Notes under the pieces: model-generated
What the model was told of the DNA's origin: nothing
What the model saw: only the letters and a program-made list of their open reading frames with translations
Database searches by the model: none
Assembly: GCF_019925205.1 (NCBI RefSeq)
Contig: NC_083565.1
Span: 17,140,241-17,204,240, forward strand
Source of the DNA: Metopolophium dirhodum
Taxonomy: Eukaryota > Arthropoda > Insecta > Hemiptera > Aphididae
DNA: 64,000 bases
Reading direction: 5' to 3'
Part shown: positions 14,606 through 25,892 of the stretch, piece after piece
Layout: every line of letters begins with the position of its first letter
Numbering within the stretch: the stretch's first letter is position 1
Position numbers and translations under genes: made by a program

Positions 14606-15496
14606 TATATTTTTTACACATAATAATCAATCAGCCGGTCATCATCGTGTATTGCACACATCGTAGACCTATAAACTAACTTTGTTAAAATTACTTGGTT
14701 TATAGTTCTGTGTGATTGAACCTACCTATGTATATACATGTATATTCACTTATAAATTACAGATAATGTACTGTGTTATTACTGATATTTAAATTCGGTA
14801 AACGGTACACGGCCGGTAAAGGACGTTAGGTTAGATTAGGTTAGGTCATAATATATACTCGCGATGCAAGTGTATAATATGTACAACGTATATGTCGACC
14901 ACGGCGAGTATATATACGAATACTATAATACTATAATATACTATACGTCATACCTACCCGTAGAATAATATTATTATATTGTATAGGTAAGATTTCACGC
15001 GTCTTCGGTATGTGCCAATATTGTGTGCGCACGCCGACTACATGCAACATAATGTACACTGTATAGTTTTGTAATTCGCGTAATTATATACCGCATGTAT
15101 AATATTATTATCTATTTTTCCATCCTTTATAATATAGGCACACGTGCAGCTGTAGACAGTACAGTGCACGCGGCAGACGAAGACGGTTCAGCGAGTTTTT
15201 CGTTTTTTTTTTTTTAGTGATAATATTACCAATTTGATATTTTTCTTTTCGTCATCAATATATAGCTGATATCTAGGTACACACTCACAAACACATATAT
15301 AATATATATATATATATACCTATTACCTATACGGCTATACCTATAACTGTCCAGGTACTACCTGCGTATTATTTTTTGACGTAACAGTCGCACGCGTTTG
15401 CACAATAGTACCGTTTCTTGCATATATTATTATTATACGCACGTCGTTATCTCGGCGTAATTATCTCCATATATAATGATTACGTTTAATATAATA

Positions 15497-15530
<34 letters not shown>
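15497..15530. repeat. (ATT)n microsatellite
   Basis: A run of ATT trinucleotides, followed about 50 bp later by a second run (15577-15599) of the same unit. Confidence 0.9.
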
Positions 15531-17171
15531 GTACCTACTATACCTATCTAGTGTAATATCAGTGTATCAGTTTGGTATTATTATTATTATTATTATTATA
15601 ATATTGTCATTGGCCGTTGCGCCACGGCGATGACGACTCGTCCAAAATAGAGATAGACGGACGGCCGCGATTCTAATCGCGTGCCTAAATGATATTATAG
15701 TTTTGCCCTCGAGAGTCCAACGCCGTCGTGTCTATATCCGCCGATGAAATTCCTCTTGGCGGAGGTGGAGGTGGGGTGATGATGATGATGCTGTAGTTGC
15801 CCACATTACATGATACTATTATACATCATATTATATTATATCATTAAATGGTCTTGCATCGTGTGCCGCATAAAAACATACACAGGGTGATTTATTTGAC
15901 GTGCACCACTCAATACCTCGGTCAATTTTTGGGTTTTTTTTTAAGATTTCTTAAAACGGTATAATTATGTAGTACTAAAAACTGTCTGTTCAATACTCTA
16001 TGTTTATATATTATAATAATTTATAGATTTCGAAACTAAAAATCCACCAATATAGGTCATTGTTGAAAAAATTAAAAGTATCATAAAATATAGACTGTAG
16101 TTAGGATATGTATCGAGATTATAGAGTATAGCCTATAGATATGCATACTCGTATTATATTTTGAAGTTTAAATCATGCTAAAACGGGTTTTTTTTTTAAA
16201 TAATAAACTGTGACGAGTGATTTAAGTTAAAAAAAAATAACACTATACTATATAATATAATATTTAGTGTTAAACCACGTGTAAATACTATAACAAATTT
16301 ATGATATCAATATGATGTTTTATATACGTGTAAGATTTTTCGATAAAATAAAACTATAAGTATAAAAATACCGTATTGCACACTTAAAGCGATATCACAA
16401 AAACATCATCCTTGGTCACGAACTGGTCGCGTCTATCGTGTGTGGAAAAAATGTATAAATAATATGATAATAAAAATTTAAAAAAACACCGGTAAAAGAT
16501 AAATAAAAATCTTTATATACATGTAGGTATACCTCCTATATATGTACACACCACAGCTTATAAGTCCTATGTATAGTGTACTGTATATAATAGTACATAA
16601 TAATAACAGTATACCTGCTACGACTGTTGTAGGTACAGGAACGTCGAGGTCGGCCAGATTTCCTGAGGTATATATAGGCAGTACATATATATTATGTTAT
16701 GTAGCTAAGGTACCTGCAGTATCGCAGCATCGCTCGCACATCAGCCCGAGTCGTCGTCGCCACCGTCGCCGGGTGAAGGACTGACCCCCGTCACAGCGAA
16801 TATAAACTCGTAATAACATCATAAATATAATATATATATATATAATAAATAAATTATAGGCTGGAAAGGGAGTAATGCATTATTTTTTTTTTGCATAATA
16901 CACCCAAACGCAATTAGCTCTTAAAATGAGATTTACGAAATGGGAAAACGTGACGGGAGGTTTGCGCGCACAAAGGAAACGATTCGCTGAGTATAATACA
17001 TAATAGGTACGCGTGTATTTAATTCGTGTCAAAACGCGTAAAAAAACGATCGGGAACAAATTAGATCGCGTGATCGTATATATTATATATTATATATATA
17101 TATATGTATTTATAGGTGTAGTATATATAATAAATATATTATATACATACTTTTAACTTATTATGTTTATT

Positions 17172-17206
17172 CGTGTATGTGTGTGTGTGTGTGTGCGTGT
17201 GTGTGT
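17172..17206. repeat. (GT)n microsatellite
   Basis: Alternating GT with single A and C interruptions. An open frame read through it gives only a VCVC-type low-complexity peptide and is not a gene. Confidence 0.9.
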
Positions 17207-19862
17207 ATGCGGTGCGCGTGTACTTGCGACGTCGTCCTTCGATTGTGTCTTTTGCAGTTTTTTGCATGCCTACAGTTGTAACATATTTCGTTACATCCTA
17301 CATAGAAATTAGAAACTTTATGAAAAAAAAATACACTTTAAATACACATTTTATGATTGATCGCAAAACCTCTAGAAACTTTTCGGCTCGGTCAAAAAAA
17401 GCTATTATATAATATAAAGTATTAAAATGACACAGCGCTGCACTTTGTTCGTCTCAAAAGAAACATTCAGGTAACAATATCTTCAAAGTATCATAGGCTC
17501 CAATAAAGTACTCAAGTACATAATACATAGGTACTAAAAATAATATTACAGTAGTTGTAAACGTGCCCTTTCATTGGATATACATTATACCCCTCTTAAA
17601 ATAATGCTCAAAGCCCTCCTTACATCTCTATCTCCATCATCATGTAACACGGTTCACGCTGTCTTGTCCCGTCCACGGAATTTGATAAAAATTGTTGGTT
17701 TATATTTTGTTTTCGAACTCCACGACGACCACACAAACAATAATATAATAATGCACTTTCATCGCTTTGACAAAACGTTATAATAATATAAATGTCTGTC
17801 GAACGAGCGTAAAAGTTGATATAGGTATAGTAGCTACCTTTTATAACTCATTAATACGTGTATTGTGACGTGGATGGAGACGTTTTAACGAACAATTTTC
17901 TTATTACAATCTTCTATATAGTTTATCAAATAAATTTGTCTTCGTTTTTACGAAATCCATTAACTATAGGAAATGTTTGGGGGGGGGGGGCTCAGCCCCT
18001 AAATCCTTCTCTATTTACGCTTATGAATTCTAAAATAATACCTGAATAAAAGAAAATAAACAATATGTGAACGAATATAATATAATATATTTATTATTTC
18101 GCATAAATCCGCGAAAATCCAGCTCCAATTCTGCGTTTTCGAAACGAATCAATATGGATGCTTACTACCTATATAAGTACAGTATTATAGTGATTAAGTG
18201 ATGCTATAATCGCCTATAGCAAACAAAACTGGTATTCTACCAATGTTTGTTTTATCCTGCTGTTTAACGGGTCACGGCGTCGACTTATTCTCTTAAAATT
18301 ATAATATTATACAATGGCGACTACGCGAGGGTCGTCCGTTTGATAAAAACTCCGTAAAACCGTGTATGATGTATAAGTACATATTATAATATTATAATCG
18401 TAGATGAAAATATAATTTAACTGATGTATATTATGTCGTCACAATAATGATTTCACAATTCAACGGAATTTAATGACCACGGAGTGCGGACCGTTGTGAG
18501 GTGATCAAGTTATATATAAATAATGATATAGGTACCTGTATCTCATATAGGCGTGCACTGCAGAATTTCAAGTCAGGGGCAGCATATATTTTTACATAAG
18601 CATAAGTTTTTGATCAATTATATTAGATATATATATATAGTATATACGACATATAACTATATAATCCTTTAATGCACTTTAATAATAATAATATATATTA
18701 TATAGATACTGTGATCTGTAGGTAGCTGATATCAGTCTTCGCATGTTATAAAAAAAAAAAAATAGAGTTTACTTATGTCAATCACATAATTCTATATTCA
18801 CATCTCATATTCTCATCCATAATATAATAATATAATATAACAGTTATAACCATTATTAACCAACCATAAATTGGTATGTTTGGCAAAGAACCAGTCTAAA
18901 CTCCTATGTCACGTGTGAGTTAGACAAAAACAGAAAATCACGGTACCTACCGAATACCTTTAACATGTGAATATGTGATTAGTCAACTCGAATTTATATT
19001 ACGTAGGTGCGCACTTAAAGTCACGAATGTTCTTAAAAAAGTGCATTTATGCACCAAAAATGAATTAATAAATGCAAAATATGCTCATAAAAACCATGTT
19101 TTAAAAAATATTTCTATTTTGATTTTAAATAGGTAATAATAAAACAAGTTAGAGCAGGTATTATGCTAATTAAGTTTATTTATTAATTTATTAGGTATTG
19201 TGCATATAATATTAGGTATCTAAAATTATAATTTCGAAAAATAATATAAACGTTATAGTAGGTAGGTTTAGGTAGAGTTACCGGTTAGGTACCTAGTACC
19301 TACATTTCATAAAATGCAGAACAAAATTAATGTGGTAGGTATATAAAATAATAATTTGGTAAATAGACTTTAATTATTCCTTTTTTCTACTAAATACTAA
19401 ATAGACAGTCTTTAGTAAAATCTTTAATCTTTATTTCTATTTCTCAAATTTGTTGGTAGCCGGTAGGTAAATACAGTGTTTATTTAAATTACAAAATTGT
19501 GCTATAATATGCCTAGGTATAGAAATAAAAAAACTAAATATGACATTAACCAACAAATTATAAATGTTTTTTTGTTCTATATTTTAATGTCGCCTAGTGA
19601 ACATTCCATAAAATTGCCTTTATTTTAAACAGTTTAAATTCATTACAAAACATTTTTCAACAAAACCCATATTATTATGTTTACAATGTTATTATGCAAT
19701 ACAATATATGTAAAAATTTATCAATGACATTGAATTCAAATATAATACATATATTATTAGTGACTATTACAGTTACTTACTCAATGATACGTACTAATGT
19801 ATAGTAGAGCGATTTGTATTTGAATACTATATATTGTTAATATTTCCTAGCATCAGTACAGC

Positions 19863-19936
19863 GGCGCCGTGGCTTAGTTGGTTAAAGCGCCTGTCTAGTA
19901 AACAGGAGATCGGGAGTTCGAATCTCCCCGGAGCCT
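19863..19936 (+). tRNA. tRNA-Thr (AGT anticodon)
   Basis: The 74-nt sequence folds as a complete cloverleaf. The acceptor strands are GGCGCCG and CGGAGCC, and the anticodon stem is CCTGT/ACAGG. The loop CTAGTAA gives anticodon AGT, which reads threonine ACN codons after A34-to-inosine editing. The T arm is GGGAG-TTCGAAT-CTCCC. The internal A and B box sequences match the eukaryotic tRNA-Thr(AGT) type closely. There is no intron and no encoded CCA, as expected for a nuclear gene. T-runs directly after the gene (from 19937 and again from 19943) can serve as the Pol III terminator. The fourth acceptor pair is G:A instead of a pair, which is unusual and may mark a weak gene or a pseudogene. Confidence 0.92.
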
Positions 19937-21407
19937 TTTGCGTTTTTTTGCATTTTTTTTTCATGAAAATCATTTGGATATTTTGCTCCGAAATGCGCTT
20001 TACATACCGAAATATAAATTAGTAAGAAATATAATTTTTCAAAAATATTATTTTGTTATGAATTACGAATATTTTCTTATTATATTATACTTTTCTATAG
20101 ATTATGTATTATTATTTATATATTATATTATAGGTATCTGGGCAACACGGCGATGGGATTCTTTTCTAAAACAATTATTTTTTTTTAGCTGAAATGCTGA
20201 AACTCATCTGATTGTATAACACCTATTTTCTATAACAATCAAATATTTTTCCACAGCGAACAGTTAAATTAATAGTCTCTTTTGATATATAATAAATTTA
20301 TATGAAATGTTATTAATATTTTGTGATTACTATTTGCATGGTATGTTATCTTTAACTATACTATTTACATAATGTTATTGTACGACTGTTACTTGTAAAT
20401 AACCAATACGATCTTGTCTCTTTTTTGTACATTGTGCTTATTGTCCGTTTAAAAATTTAAATAAATAAATACATATTGTAAAGGAAATTGATAACTATTT
20501 AAAAATATATTTTTTTTTATGAAAAAACAATAACTTTTTAGTTTTAAAAATACCAGTTTTAGCCAGCTAAAATTGTCTTTTATACTTCTGTGCGGCGGTT
20601 GATTTGAATATTTGACGGATTTCCAAAACTTTGGCAAAATAAAAAGCTTGCGGAAATTTATTTTAAATAGGTACACTTCATAGCTTCAAATGTTTTAAAA
20701 TTGTGTTTTCTCTATACGTGCTTATCGCGTTGTCACGTAATCGGTTTTCACGCACCTGCAGCAGCAGAAGTCCTTCCGAAACGATGACATAACAACACTG
20801 CAATGTTCGAAATTACTATTGAACGCAAACATGACAAATTATGCGAATTTTAATATACGTTGCGTGCTAATATTTTTGAAATGACTATTTCGGTCACGAT
20901 GTCCAATGTATATACGATGAGAGGCTATGAGCAGCTGGTTTAAGTATATACACGCCAAGGTATTACACCTTATCGAACGCAATAAAACAATTGAGACCGC
21001 CATTACATATTGTATATACCTAAAACAAACTCTATATATACGTATTACGTATTATATTTTACGCAAGACCCTAAGTTTTTTGACAAATGTTTGTGTTTTA
21101 GATGTAAATATTTATTAAATCGTACAATGTTTGCATCAACCCCGTTGTTTTTTTATACCATACAGAGAGTTTTTAATTTTTTATCAGGTACCTAAGTTAG
21201 TTAGATTGTAATAATAGAATATAGACAATTTTTTATTGCTTATAAGTTATAACTTATAACTTATAAGCATCCTGTCCACCAAATCACTCTACTCTGTTCA
21301 ACCAACTTTTTTGTTCTATTATTGTTTAACAAAATAAGAAATATTTGCAATCTTTAATCTTTTTGTACAATAAGTAAATTAGATACATTTTTTCCAGAAT
21401 AATATTT
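19937..21407. other. Intergenic DNA between tRNA and retrotransposon
   Basis: No gene seen. The T-rich stretch just after the tRNA is its likely Pol III terminator. A perfect 20-bp palindrome is present at 21240-21259, repeated at 32715-32734. Overlapping short ORFs at 19834-20192 run through the tRNA and are spurious. Confidence 0.5.
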
Positions 21408-21652
21408 TAAACTATACAGTATTTTTTTATTTTTATTAAAATAAAGTTTTACTGACATATGTCATCTTAACTTAGTGTGATTAGATACATTTTTTTTTTT
21501 TTTTTAACATTTGGAAAAAATATAACAATTAGTAATAATTAGAAAAATTATTAGTAAAAATAGAAACTATCGACTACGTTTTAAAGTATTTACAAAACGG
21601 AAGAGAAAAAAAAAAAAAAAAACAAAAATAATAATATATTAATAAATAATAG

Positions 21653-24346
21653 TTATAACAATAGGTCGTGTGGGCGTCCACGCTTGAGTCGGCGTACAGA
21701 AGGTGGGTCACTTAGTTTATAGAATTTCGCACTATGAGCATAATTGATGTGATCGAAGAAGTTGATAGTTAATTTTTTTATGTACTCTGTTATTGTGGGT
21801 AGCTGAAAATCTTTATGAAGTGCATCATTTCGTACAAACCAAGGAGCATTAGAAATGGTTCTCAAAACTTTTGATTGGAAGACTTGTATTTTGTGGATGT
21901 GGGTTTTTGCACAATTTCCCCACACAGGGACTGCGTATAGAAGTAACGGTCGTAGTATTTGTTTATATAATAAAAGAGAACATCTCCAGCTTAAAGCAGT
22001 TTGTCGGTTGATCAATGGGTATAGTATTTTTAGCCTCTGGTATCCTTGTTGTAGTTTGGAGGTGATATGAGGATTCCAAGTTAATTTTCTGTCCAGAACT
22101 ACACCTAGGTATTTTATTTTAGGTGACCAAGGTATATTATTACCGCACAAATTTAAGTTACCAGGAGTTTTCGGGCGTCGGTTGGAGAAGAGTACCGCAG
22201 TGCTCTTATGAGGGTTTAACATAATTTTCCATTTATCTCCCCATTTTTGAATTTCATTCAGGTGGGCTTGAATATTTTGGGTTATTGTTTCGGTGTCTTT
22301 GGCGCTTGAGTATATAGCACTGTCATCAGCGTATAGTGCTACTTCAGTATTATTTGTTGTAGGGAAGTCCGAGACGTATAAGTTAAAAAGTAAAGGTGAA
22401 ATTTTTGAACCTTGTGGTACTCCTGCGTTAATTTGTTTTGTTCCCGATGTAGTATCGTTGATTCGAACTTTAAAGCAGCGATCGGAGAGGTAGGATTTAA
22501 TTAGATTATATAATGCGGTTGGAGTGTTTAATGTTTTTAATTTATATAAAAGTCCGTCGTGCCAGACCCGATCGAAGGCTTGGGCTATGTCTAAGAAGGC
22601 TGCCCCTGTATGTAGTTTTTTTTCAAATCCATCATTTATATGCTCCGTTAGTCGCAGAAGTTGTTGAGCAGTGGAGTGGTTTGATTTGAATCCAAATTGG
22701 AAATGAGGGATAGCATTTATTGCATTTAAGTAATTAGTAAGCCTTAAGTGAATAATTTTTTCAAATATTTTTGAAATTGAGGACAGTAGGCTTATAGGTC
22801 TGTAATTGCTGGGATTAGAATTATCTTTACCTGGTTTTTTGAACAGTATTATTGTGGCCAATTTCCATTCTGTAGGAAAGTATCCAATTTTTATTAGGGA
22901 ATTGAATAAGATGGACAAATATGTTATCGCTTTTTTGGGAATATTTTTTAGGATAGTATTAGTGATTAAATCGTGTCCGGGTGATTTTCTTTTTGGTAAT
23001 TTTTTGATTATGTTTAAGATTTCGTTGGGGCTTGAGTATGGTAAAATATTTTGTGGTTGAATATCAGGCTCATTAAGTTTTTGTTGGACTAGATAGTTTG
23101 TAGAGTTATCTTGTGAGCTGTTTAAAGTGAATGCATTTTCGAGAGTATGAGCAAGCAATTCGCATTTATCAGCTTCTGTATTTAGATAAGCATCTCCCGC
23201 TTTTAAGGGGGGGATTTCATTGGTATTCGGTTTGATTAATCTTTTGGTTGCAATCCATAAATTAGAGTCAGCAGGGTGGATTGTAGATAAATATTTTTGA
23301 TAGCAGTTAATTCTGTGTTCTTCGAGTGAGTTTTTAACCTTTTTTGTTAGATAATTTAATTTTTTTCGATCTTGCGGTAGTCTATGTATTTGCCAGAGTC
23401 TCCTCATTTGATGTTTTGATTTAATTAATTTTAATATTGTATGGGGAAGTTGATTAGGACTGTAATTTGTTATCGTGTTTTGTTTTGCTGTGCATGTGTC
23501 GGCCGCTTGGCAAATGATTTCGCGTAAATGTTTTACCGCATTATCTGCGTTGGGAATGTTCAAAATATTTTTGGGAATAATTAGATTTTGAGTGATATGT
23601 TGTTTGAATTTTTCCCAATCTGGTTTGCCGGTGATAAGTTTACGGGTGGGTGTTGAAAATGATAGAGATGCATCTATTGTAATTTTTACAGGCAAATGGT
23701 CTGAATCGAGTTCATATAGTGGTTCTTGGTGAATGGAAAAACGAATCGATTTTTGTAAAATTACGTCTAATATATCAGAATTTCTATTTTGATCATATGG
23801 GAAGTAGGTAGGTGTATCTGGAGCACACATTATCGTGGAACTGTTTGAGAGATAATTGAATAATTTACGTCCGTTTGCATTTGTAACTTTGCAGTTCCAA
23901 GTCGTGTGTTTGCAGTTTAGATCACCAACTAGCAAAATTCTTTGATAGCTATTTAATATTTTGTCAAAGTCATTTGTGTACATTTGAAAGCTAGGTGACT
24001 GGTAAGCACTAATTATTGTTGTGATTGAGTGATTTATTGAAATAGATATTGCTACTGCTTCAAGAGTTTTCAATGTAGGTAGATATGATTGTTGATGTTT
24101 AATTTTTGTTTTAATTATTATAGCGACACCACCTGATGGTCGTACCGCTAGCCTATCTTTGCGATAAGTGGTGTACCCATTAAATTTAATTTTGTCATTA
24201 GCGATTAGATGTGTTTCGCTTACGCACGCGATATCGACATTATGTGCTGATAAGAACGCTGCAAATGTGTTACGATTTTGCTTAATTCCATTGGCATTCC
24301 AATTTATGATAACTAGCTTAATATTATTTAAATTATTAAACGACAT
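21653..24346 (-). CDS. Jockey-type ORF2: AP endonuclease and reverse transcriptase
   Basis: This 897-residue protein is the enzyme that nicks target DNA and copies the element RNA into it. Residues about 10-225 form an apurinic-like endonuclease: NWNANG at 15-20, the catalytic glutamate in SETHL (E44), GDLN (D142, N144) and SDHLP (D216, H217). Residues about 480-760 form the reverse transcriptase: NYRPISLL near 514-521, FLDI with catalytic D586, GVPQGS near 642-647, and YADD at 672-675 with D674 and D675. No RNase H follows, as in many Jockey-clade elements. The start codon overlaps the end of ORF1 by 11 nt in another frame (ATGTCGTTTAA), so translation probably depends on termination-reinitiation. 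All catalytic residues I can identify are present and there is no frameshift, so the protein looks functional. Confidence 0.95.
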   Translation of the reverse strand: MSFNNLNNIKLVIINWNANGIKQNRNTFAAFLSAHNVDIACVSETHLIANDKIKFNGYTTYRKDRLAVRPSGGVAIIIKTKIKHQQSYLPTLKTLEAVAISISINHSITTIISAYQSPSFQMYTNDFDKILNSYQRILLVGDLNCKHTTWNCKVTNANGRKLFNYLSNSSTIMCAPDTPTYFPYDQNRNSDILDVILQKSIRFSIHQEPLYELDSDHLPVKITIDASLSFSTPTRKLITGKPDWEKFKQHITQNLIIPKNILNIPNADNAVKHLREIICQAADTCTAKQNTITNYSPNQLPHTILKLIKSKHQMRRLWQIHRLPQDRKKLNYLTKKVKNSLEEHRINCYQKYLSTIHPADSNLWIATKRLIKPNTNEIPPLKAGDAYLNTEADKCELLAHTLENAFTLNSSQDNSTNYLVQQKLNEPDIQPQNILPYSSPNEILNIIKKLPKRKSPGHDLITNTILKNIPKKAITYLSILFNSLIKIGYFPTEWKLATIILFKKPGKDNSNPSNYRPISLLSSISKIFEKIIHLRLTNYLNAINAIPHFQFGFKSNHSTAQQLLRLTEHINDGFEKKLHTGAAFLDIAQAFDRVWHDGLLYKLKTLNTPTALYNLIKSYLSDRCFKVRINDTTSGTKQINAGVPQGSKISPLLFNLYVSDFPTTNNTEVALYADDSAIYSSAKDTETITQNIQAHLNEIQKWGDKWKIMLNPHKSTAVLFSNRRPKTPGNLNLCGNNIPWSPKIKYLGVVLDRKLTWNPHITSKLQQGYQRLKILYPLINRQTALSWRCSLLLYKQILRPLLLYAVPVWGNCAKTHIHKIQVFQSKVLRTISNAPWFVRNDALHKDFQLPTITEYIKKLTINFFDHINYAHSAKFYKLSDPPSVRRLKRGRPHDLLL

Positions 24347-25493
24347 TGATATTATTTAATAGAGCTGGTAGATTTTCGATAACTTTTTTAATAATCTGTG
24401 AGATGAGTGAGCTGATTAGTGGCATTAATGACTTTATAAGCTCGTTAGTGATATTTGAGTTGTTGATTTCTTCTTTTTGATGTTGATTAGTTTTATTTTT
24501 TGTTTTTTCGGCGTAGGTTGGAGTGTTGCTTAAGTTTTGAGTTATTTGGATTGGGTCTTGATTTTGGGTATTTATGTGATCGACAGTATAGGCTGGGGTT
24601 TTGGTATTATTATTATCGTTTACATTGCTCGATTTCATTATATGTTTAGGAGCGTTCCTGAAACGTTTGGAGCTATTTTTAATTTTAATTTGCTTATAAA
24701 TTTTACAACCTCGATAATTAGCAGGATGACTTTCATTGCAATTGACGCATGTAGGTGGGGTGTTTATGTCTTTGGTGCATTCAGAATAATGGTGGTTTTC
24801 TAGGCATTTGACGCATCTAGGGGGAAGATTACAAAAATTTTTTGTATGTTGGAAGCGTTGGCAGTTTTTACATTGTGGTATGGACGAATCGCTTTTGCGG
24901 CTCTCAACTGCGATAACGCAGTGTAGTAGGCGATCAAGTGAAAAAATATTTTTTTCCGATTTGTCTAGTAAGACAGCTACGATTGGGATAGGGGATTTGT
25001 GACGGTTTTGGAGACGAGTGACCGATGTGACATTGAATTTTAGCTCAACAAGGGCCTTGAATATTGTTTCTTCAGGGATGGAAGTTGGCATGTTTCTGAT
25101 TATAACTGATAGATTTCGTTCTTCGGGAAGTTGATATGTGTGGTATTTTATTTTAATTTCAGATAGGTATTTGGTGATTGTACGATAGTCGTCGACAGTT
25201 GTTAGATTTAATTTCAAGAATACATTTTTATTATTTATGTTAAAATTGTCTACTATCATAGGTGTGATCTTATCAAGGAACTTAATGTAATCATCGATTT
25301 CATATATATACAGTGGAGGAATTTTTTGTTTTACCTCTTCGAGATCCATGTCCTCTTCTTCGAGGTTATCAACATTTTGATCTTCATAATTTGCGATTGG
25401 TGTGTATCTATTTTTGTTGGTTAGCCGCGGAGACAGGGCCGCGCTACTAGTACGTTTGTGGCCCGAATGTTGGGAAGTATTGGTTTTTGCCAT
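24336..25493 (-). CDS. Jockey-type ORF1: zinc-knuckle nucleic-acid-binding protein
   Basis: This 385-residue protein is the RNA-binding, Gag-like partner of the element. The N-terminal half is polar with an acidic stretch (residues about 38-55). Residues about 120-200 resemble the region preceding the knuckles in X-element and jockey ORF1 proteins. Three cysteine/histidine knuckles follow: C208-x2-C-x4-H-x4-C221, C227-x2-C-x3-H-x4-C239, and C249-x2-C-x3-H-x6-C263. The C-terminal third is rich in N, T and K and ends in a hydrophobic segment. It overlaps ORF2 by 11 nt. Aphid databases usually name such proteins after the Drosophila X-element; that naming is from memory of the family, not a search. 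Confidence 0.9.
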   Translation of the reverse strand: MAKTNTSQHSGHKRTSSAALSPRLTNKNRYTPIANYEDQNVDNLEEEDMDLEEVKQKIPPLYIYEIDDYIKFLDKITPMIVDNFNINNKNVFLKLNLTTVDDYRTITKYLSEIKIKYHTYQLPEERNLSVIIRNMPTSIPEETIFKALVELKFNVTSVTRLQNRHKSPIPIVAVLLDKSEKNIFSLDRLLHCVIAVESRKSDSSIPQCKNCQRFQHTKNFCNLPPRCVKCLENHHYSECTKDINTPPTCVNCNESHPANYRGCKIYKQIKIKNSSKRFRNAPKHIMKSSNVNDNNNTKTPAYTVDHINTQNQDPIQITQNLSNTPTYAEKTKNKTNQHQKEEINNSNITNELIKSLMPLISSLISQIIKKVIENLPALLNNINVV

Positions 25494-25602
25494 GTTGCAC
25501 CATACACTGAACTTTGATTTATAAACACGCGCGACGGTAAAGATAAGCGAGCGGGATAGGTGTACACACTACCTGTTACGATGAACGCCGCACGAAGACT
25601 GA
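25494..25602 (-). promoter_or_regulatory. 5' UTR and probable internal promoter of the Jockey element
   Basis: Read on the minus strand, the element starts ATCAGTCTTCGTGCGGCG, which contains TCAGTC, a match to the arthropod initiator consensus TCAKTY. Counting the A of TCA as +1, bases +28 to +32 are GGTAG, which fits 4 of 5 positions of the downstream promoter element RGWYV. Jockey-type elements are known to use such internal Inr/DPE promoters that sit inside the transcript. The region is also GC-richer than its surroundings. Confidence 0.6.
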
Positions 25603-25869
25603 TAAACTATACAGTATTATATACAATAAAAAAAGGTGGGCAAGTGGGTGTCGTTCTGCTGTGCAGTAGGTTACAAGTGAGTCACTGTAATGGATGGTAT
25701 TAGATTTGAATTCAATAATATAATATCATTGTAAAAGAAAAATGATTCTGAGCGAATACGGCCAGTAACTGGCTTAGGCTAACGCTAACTGTTAGCCTAT
25801 ATGTCATATGATATATCATAGTAATATATTACTAAGTATATTTAATAATATAATTGTGAATAAAGTAGT

Positions 25870-25892
25870 TTATATATATATATATATATATA
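25870..25892. repeat. (TA)n microsatellite
   Basis: Pure alternating TA run inside the modular repeat copy. Confidence 0.85.

Larger units (their letters stand above)
14606..19862. other. Gene-poor DNA with microsatellites and GC-richer islands
   Basis: I can support no gene. Four tandem TTAGG-like units lie at 14826-14845. (ATT)n microsatellites are at 15497-15530 and about 15577-15599, and a (GT)n run at 17172-17206. The stretches around 15130-15200, 15610-15800 and 16620-16790 are clearly richer in G and C than their surroundings and could hold promoters or untranslated exons of an unseen gene, but no reading frame supports coding. A run of 13 G residues occurs near 17970. Confidence 0.5.
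21408..25618 (-). mobile_element. Full-length Jockey-clade non-LTR retrotransposon with target-site duplication
   Basis: The element spans about 21424-25602 (4.2 kb), read on the minus strand: 5' UTR of about 110 nt, ORF1, ORF2, a 3' UTR of about 230 nt, then an A-rich tail (T-rich on the plus strand from 21424) containing AATAAA. It is flanked by an identical 16-bp direct repeat, TAAACTATACAGTATT, at 21408-21423 and 25603-25618. Long direct repeats of this kind are made by target-primed reverse transcription. Both ORFs are uninterrupted. Domain order (zinc-knuckle ORF1, then endonuclease and reverse transcriptase without RNase H) fits the Jockey clade. Open frames and an unmutated duplication suggest a recent insertion that may still be able to move. 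Confidence 0.9.

Noticed and set aside
19834..20192. Two overlapping ORFs over the tRNA gene
   Set aside because: They translate the tRNA itself and its flank.
21490..21507. T-run first taken as the poly(A) tail of the Jockey element
   Set aside because: The 16-bp target duplication places the true 3' end at 21424. This run lies within the 3' UTR.
21855..25002. Plus-strand ORFs within the Jockey element
   Set aside because: Shadows of ORF1 and ORF2 on the opposite strand.
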